From Euphorbia lathyris (lineage: Eukaryota > Streptophyta > Magnoliopsida > Malpighiales > Euphorbiaceae): DNA of 64,000 nucleotides. A program made the position numbers and the translations under genes. Position 1 is the stretch's first letter; every line of letters starts with the position of its first letter. The DNA lies in NCBI RefSeq assembly GCF_963576675.1, contig NC_088912.1, positions 96,749,895-96,813,894 of the forward strand, given 5' to 3'. Below are positions 63,371 through 64,000 of this stretch, one piece after another. The notes beneath the pieces were generated by a model. That model saw nothing but the letters and a program-made list of their open reading frames with translations, was not told the origin of the DNA and did not search any database.

Positions 63371-64000
63371 CAACAACTAATTCGAGTTACCAAATCAGTT
63401 CCTGAATGAAGCTGTGCTTGTGGCCATATCTTCGTGACAAGGTAAGTAAATGTTTTGTTTGTTTACGTTGGTTGATTGTTTACAGTTTACTTATAGGATC
63501 TTGACTCTTCAACCCTTGATTTTACCTCTATTCACCCTTGTTGTTTCGCTCTATTCAGCTCAGGATTTAAGTGGCCATTGACACGAGAATCAAACTAGGC
63601 TAGAAGATGAAAACATGCTGAATTGCTCATGTTGTAATTTCAATTACAGATACAACAATGAATGATGTTTTTTCAATCAAGTTTTATCTTCTAAATACAT
63701 CGACGGTTATTGAACTTCATTTTCTTTCAATAAAATCATGTAACTTCATATTTTACCTCAATAAAGTCATCCCAGGAAATTTGAGTATAAAAACTTACTA
63801 GAACGTTAGCACAAAAGACAATTGCGTATATATGCCAACTAAAGATCATATAAGATATGTCTAGCTTTTATGCTTGATGTGACAGAAACATAGCAACCAT
63901 GTGGTACATCCTAAGCCGAATTTAAAAAATAAAAAATTATATCTTTGTCCAATGTGGTGCTTAGTTAATTTGACTGAAATAGCTTTATTGAAATCAAATA
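63371..64000. other. Non-coding DNA to the right edge
   Basis: Shares AACTAGGCTAGAAGATGAAAACATG (63592) with 7164. No gene supported. Confidence 0.45.

Overview
This is plant nuclear DNA, most likely from a eudicot. It is AT-rich and intron-style, has no bacterial-type operons, and carries plant-type LTR retrotransposons, tRNA-derived SINEs, MULE-like and hAT-like non-autonomous transposons, a plant LINE, a nuclear tRNA-Asp gene and mTERF genes. I cannot name the species from sequence alone. No organised new biological system is evident. The notable content is a decaying tandem array of mitochondrial transcription termination factor (mTERF) genes, taken apart and enlarged by transposons.

Layout. 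(1) 1-3005: 5' part of a broken Ty1/copia element on the minus strand, running off the left edge. (2) 3118-8076: mTERF relics, a SINE and the first intact mTERF gene (4121-5287, 388 aa), followed by relics and an Au-type SINE. (3) 9427-10436: a 1.0-kb hAT-like element with a perfect 8-bp target duplication. (4) 10914-29754: a TE nest. A MULE-like terminal-inverted-repeat pair encloses a decayed Tat-lineage Ty3/gypsy element (gag, pol, archaeal-type RNase H, antisense ORF). That element is split in its integrase by a 9.4-kb Athila-like gypsy element with both LTRs, a 5-bp target duplication and one uninterrupted pol ORF. (5) 29986-38000: a second hAT-like element, several mTERF pseudogenes, a possible organelle-DNA insertion, a functional-looking tRNA-Asp(GTC) gene sitting at a break in an mTERF pseudogene, a decayed second copy of that tRNA and a SINE. 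(6) 38000-50300: AT-rich DNA with a MULE-type MITE, a cystatin relic, a copia solo LTR, and a tandemly duplicated ~2-kb unit. One copy of the unit carries a MITE absent from the other. A 5'-truncated LINE lies inside an LTR, and three repeat tails each lead into an mTERF promoter remnant. (7) 50300-58600: mTERF and RNase H-like relics, then a young complete copia element on the minus strand (53139-58126; LTRs identical by eye, intact 1474-aa polyprotein, 5-bp target duplication). (8) 59673-61011: the second intact mTERF gene (388 aa, about 88% identical to the first), followed by the same 3' flank as the first gene and more relics.

How it fits together. The two intact mTERF genes and at least ten relics share a promoter block (AAACGACATAGTTT, in several copies followed by a TATA-like/TAGGGTTTT stretch) and a common 3' flank, so the window is best read as a birth-and-death cluster of one nuclear gene family whose products are expected to act in mitochondria. 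The mobile elements account for most of the rest. Between them lie AT-rich stretches where I see no gene.
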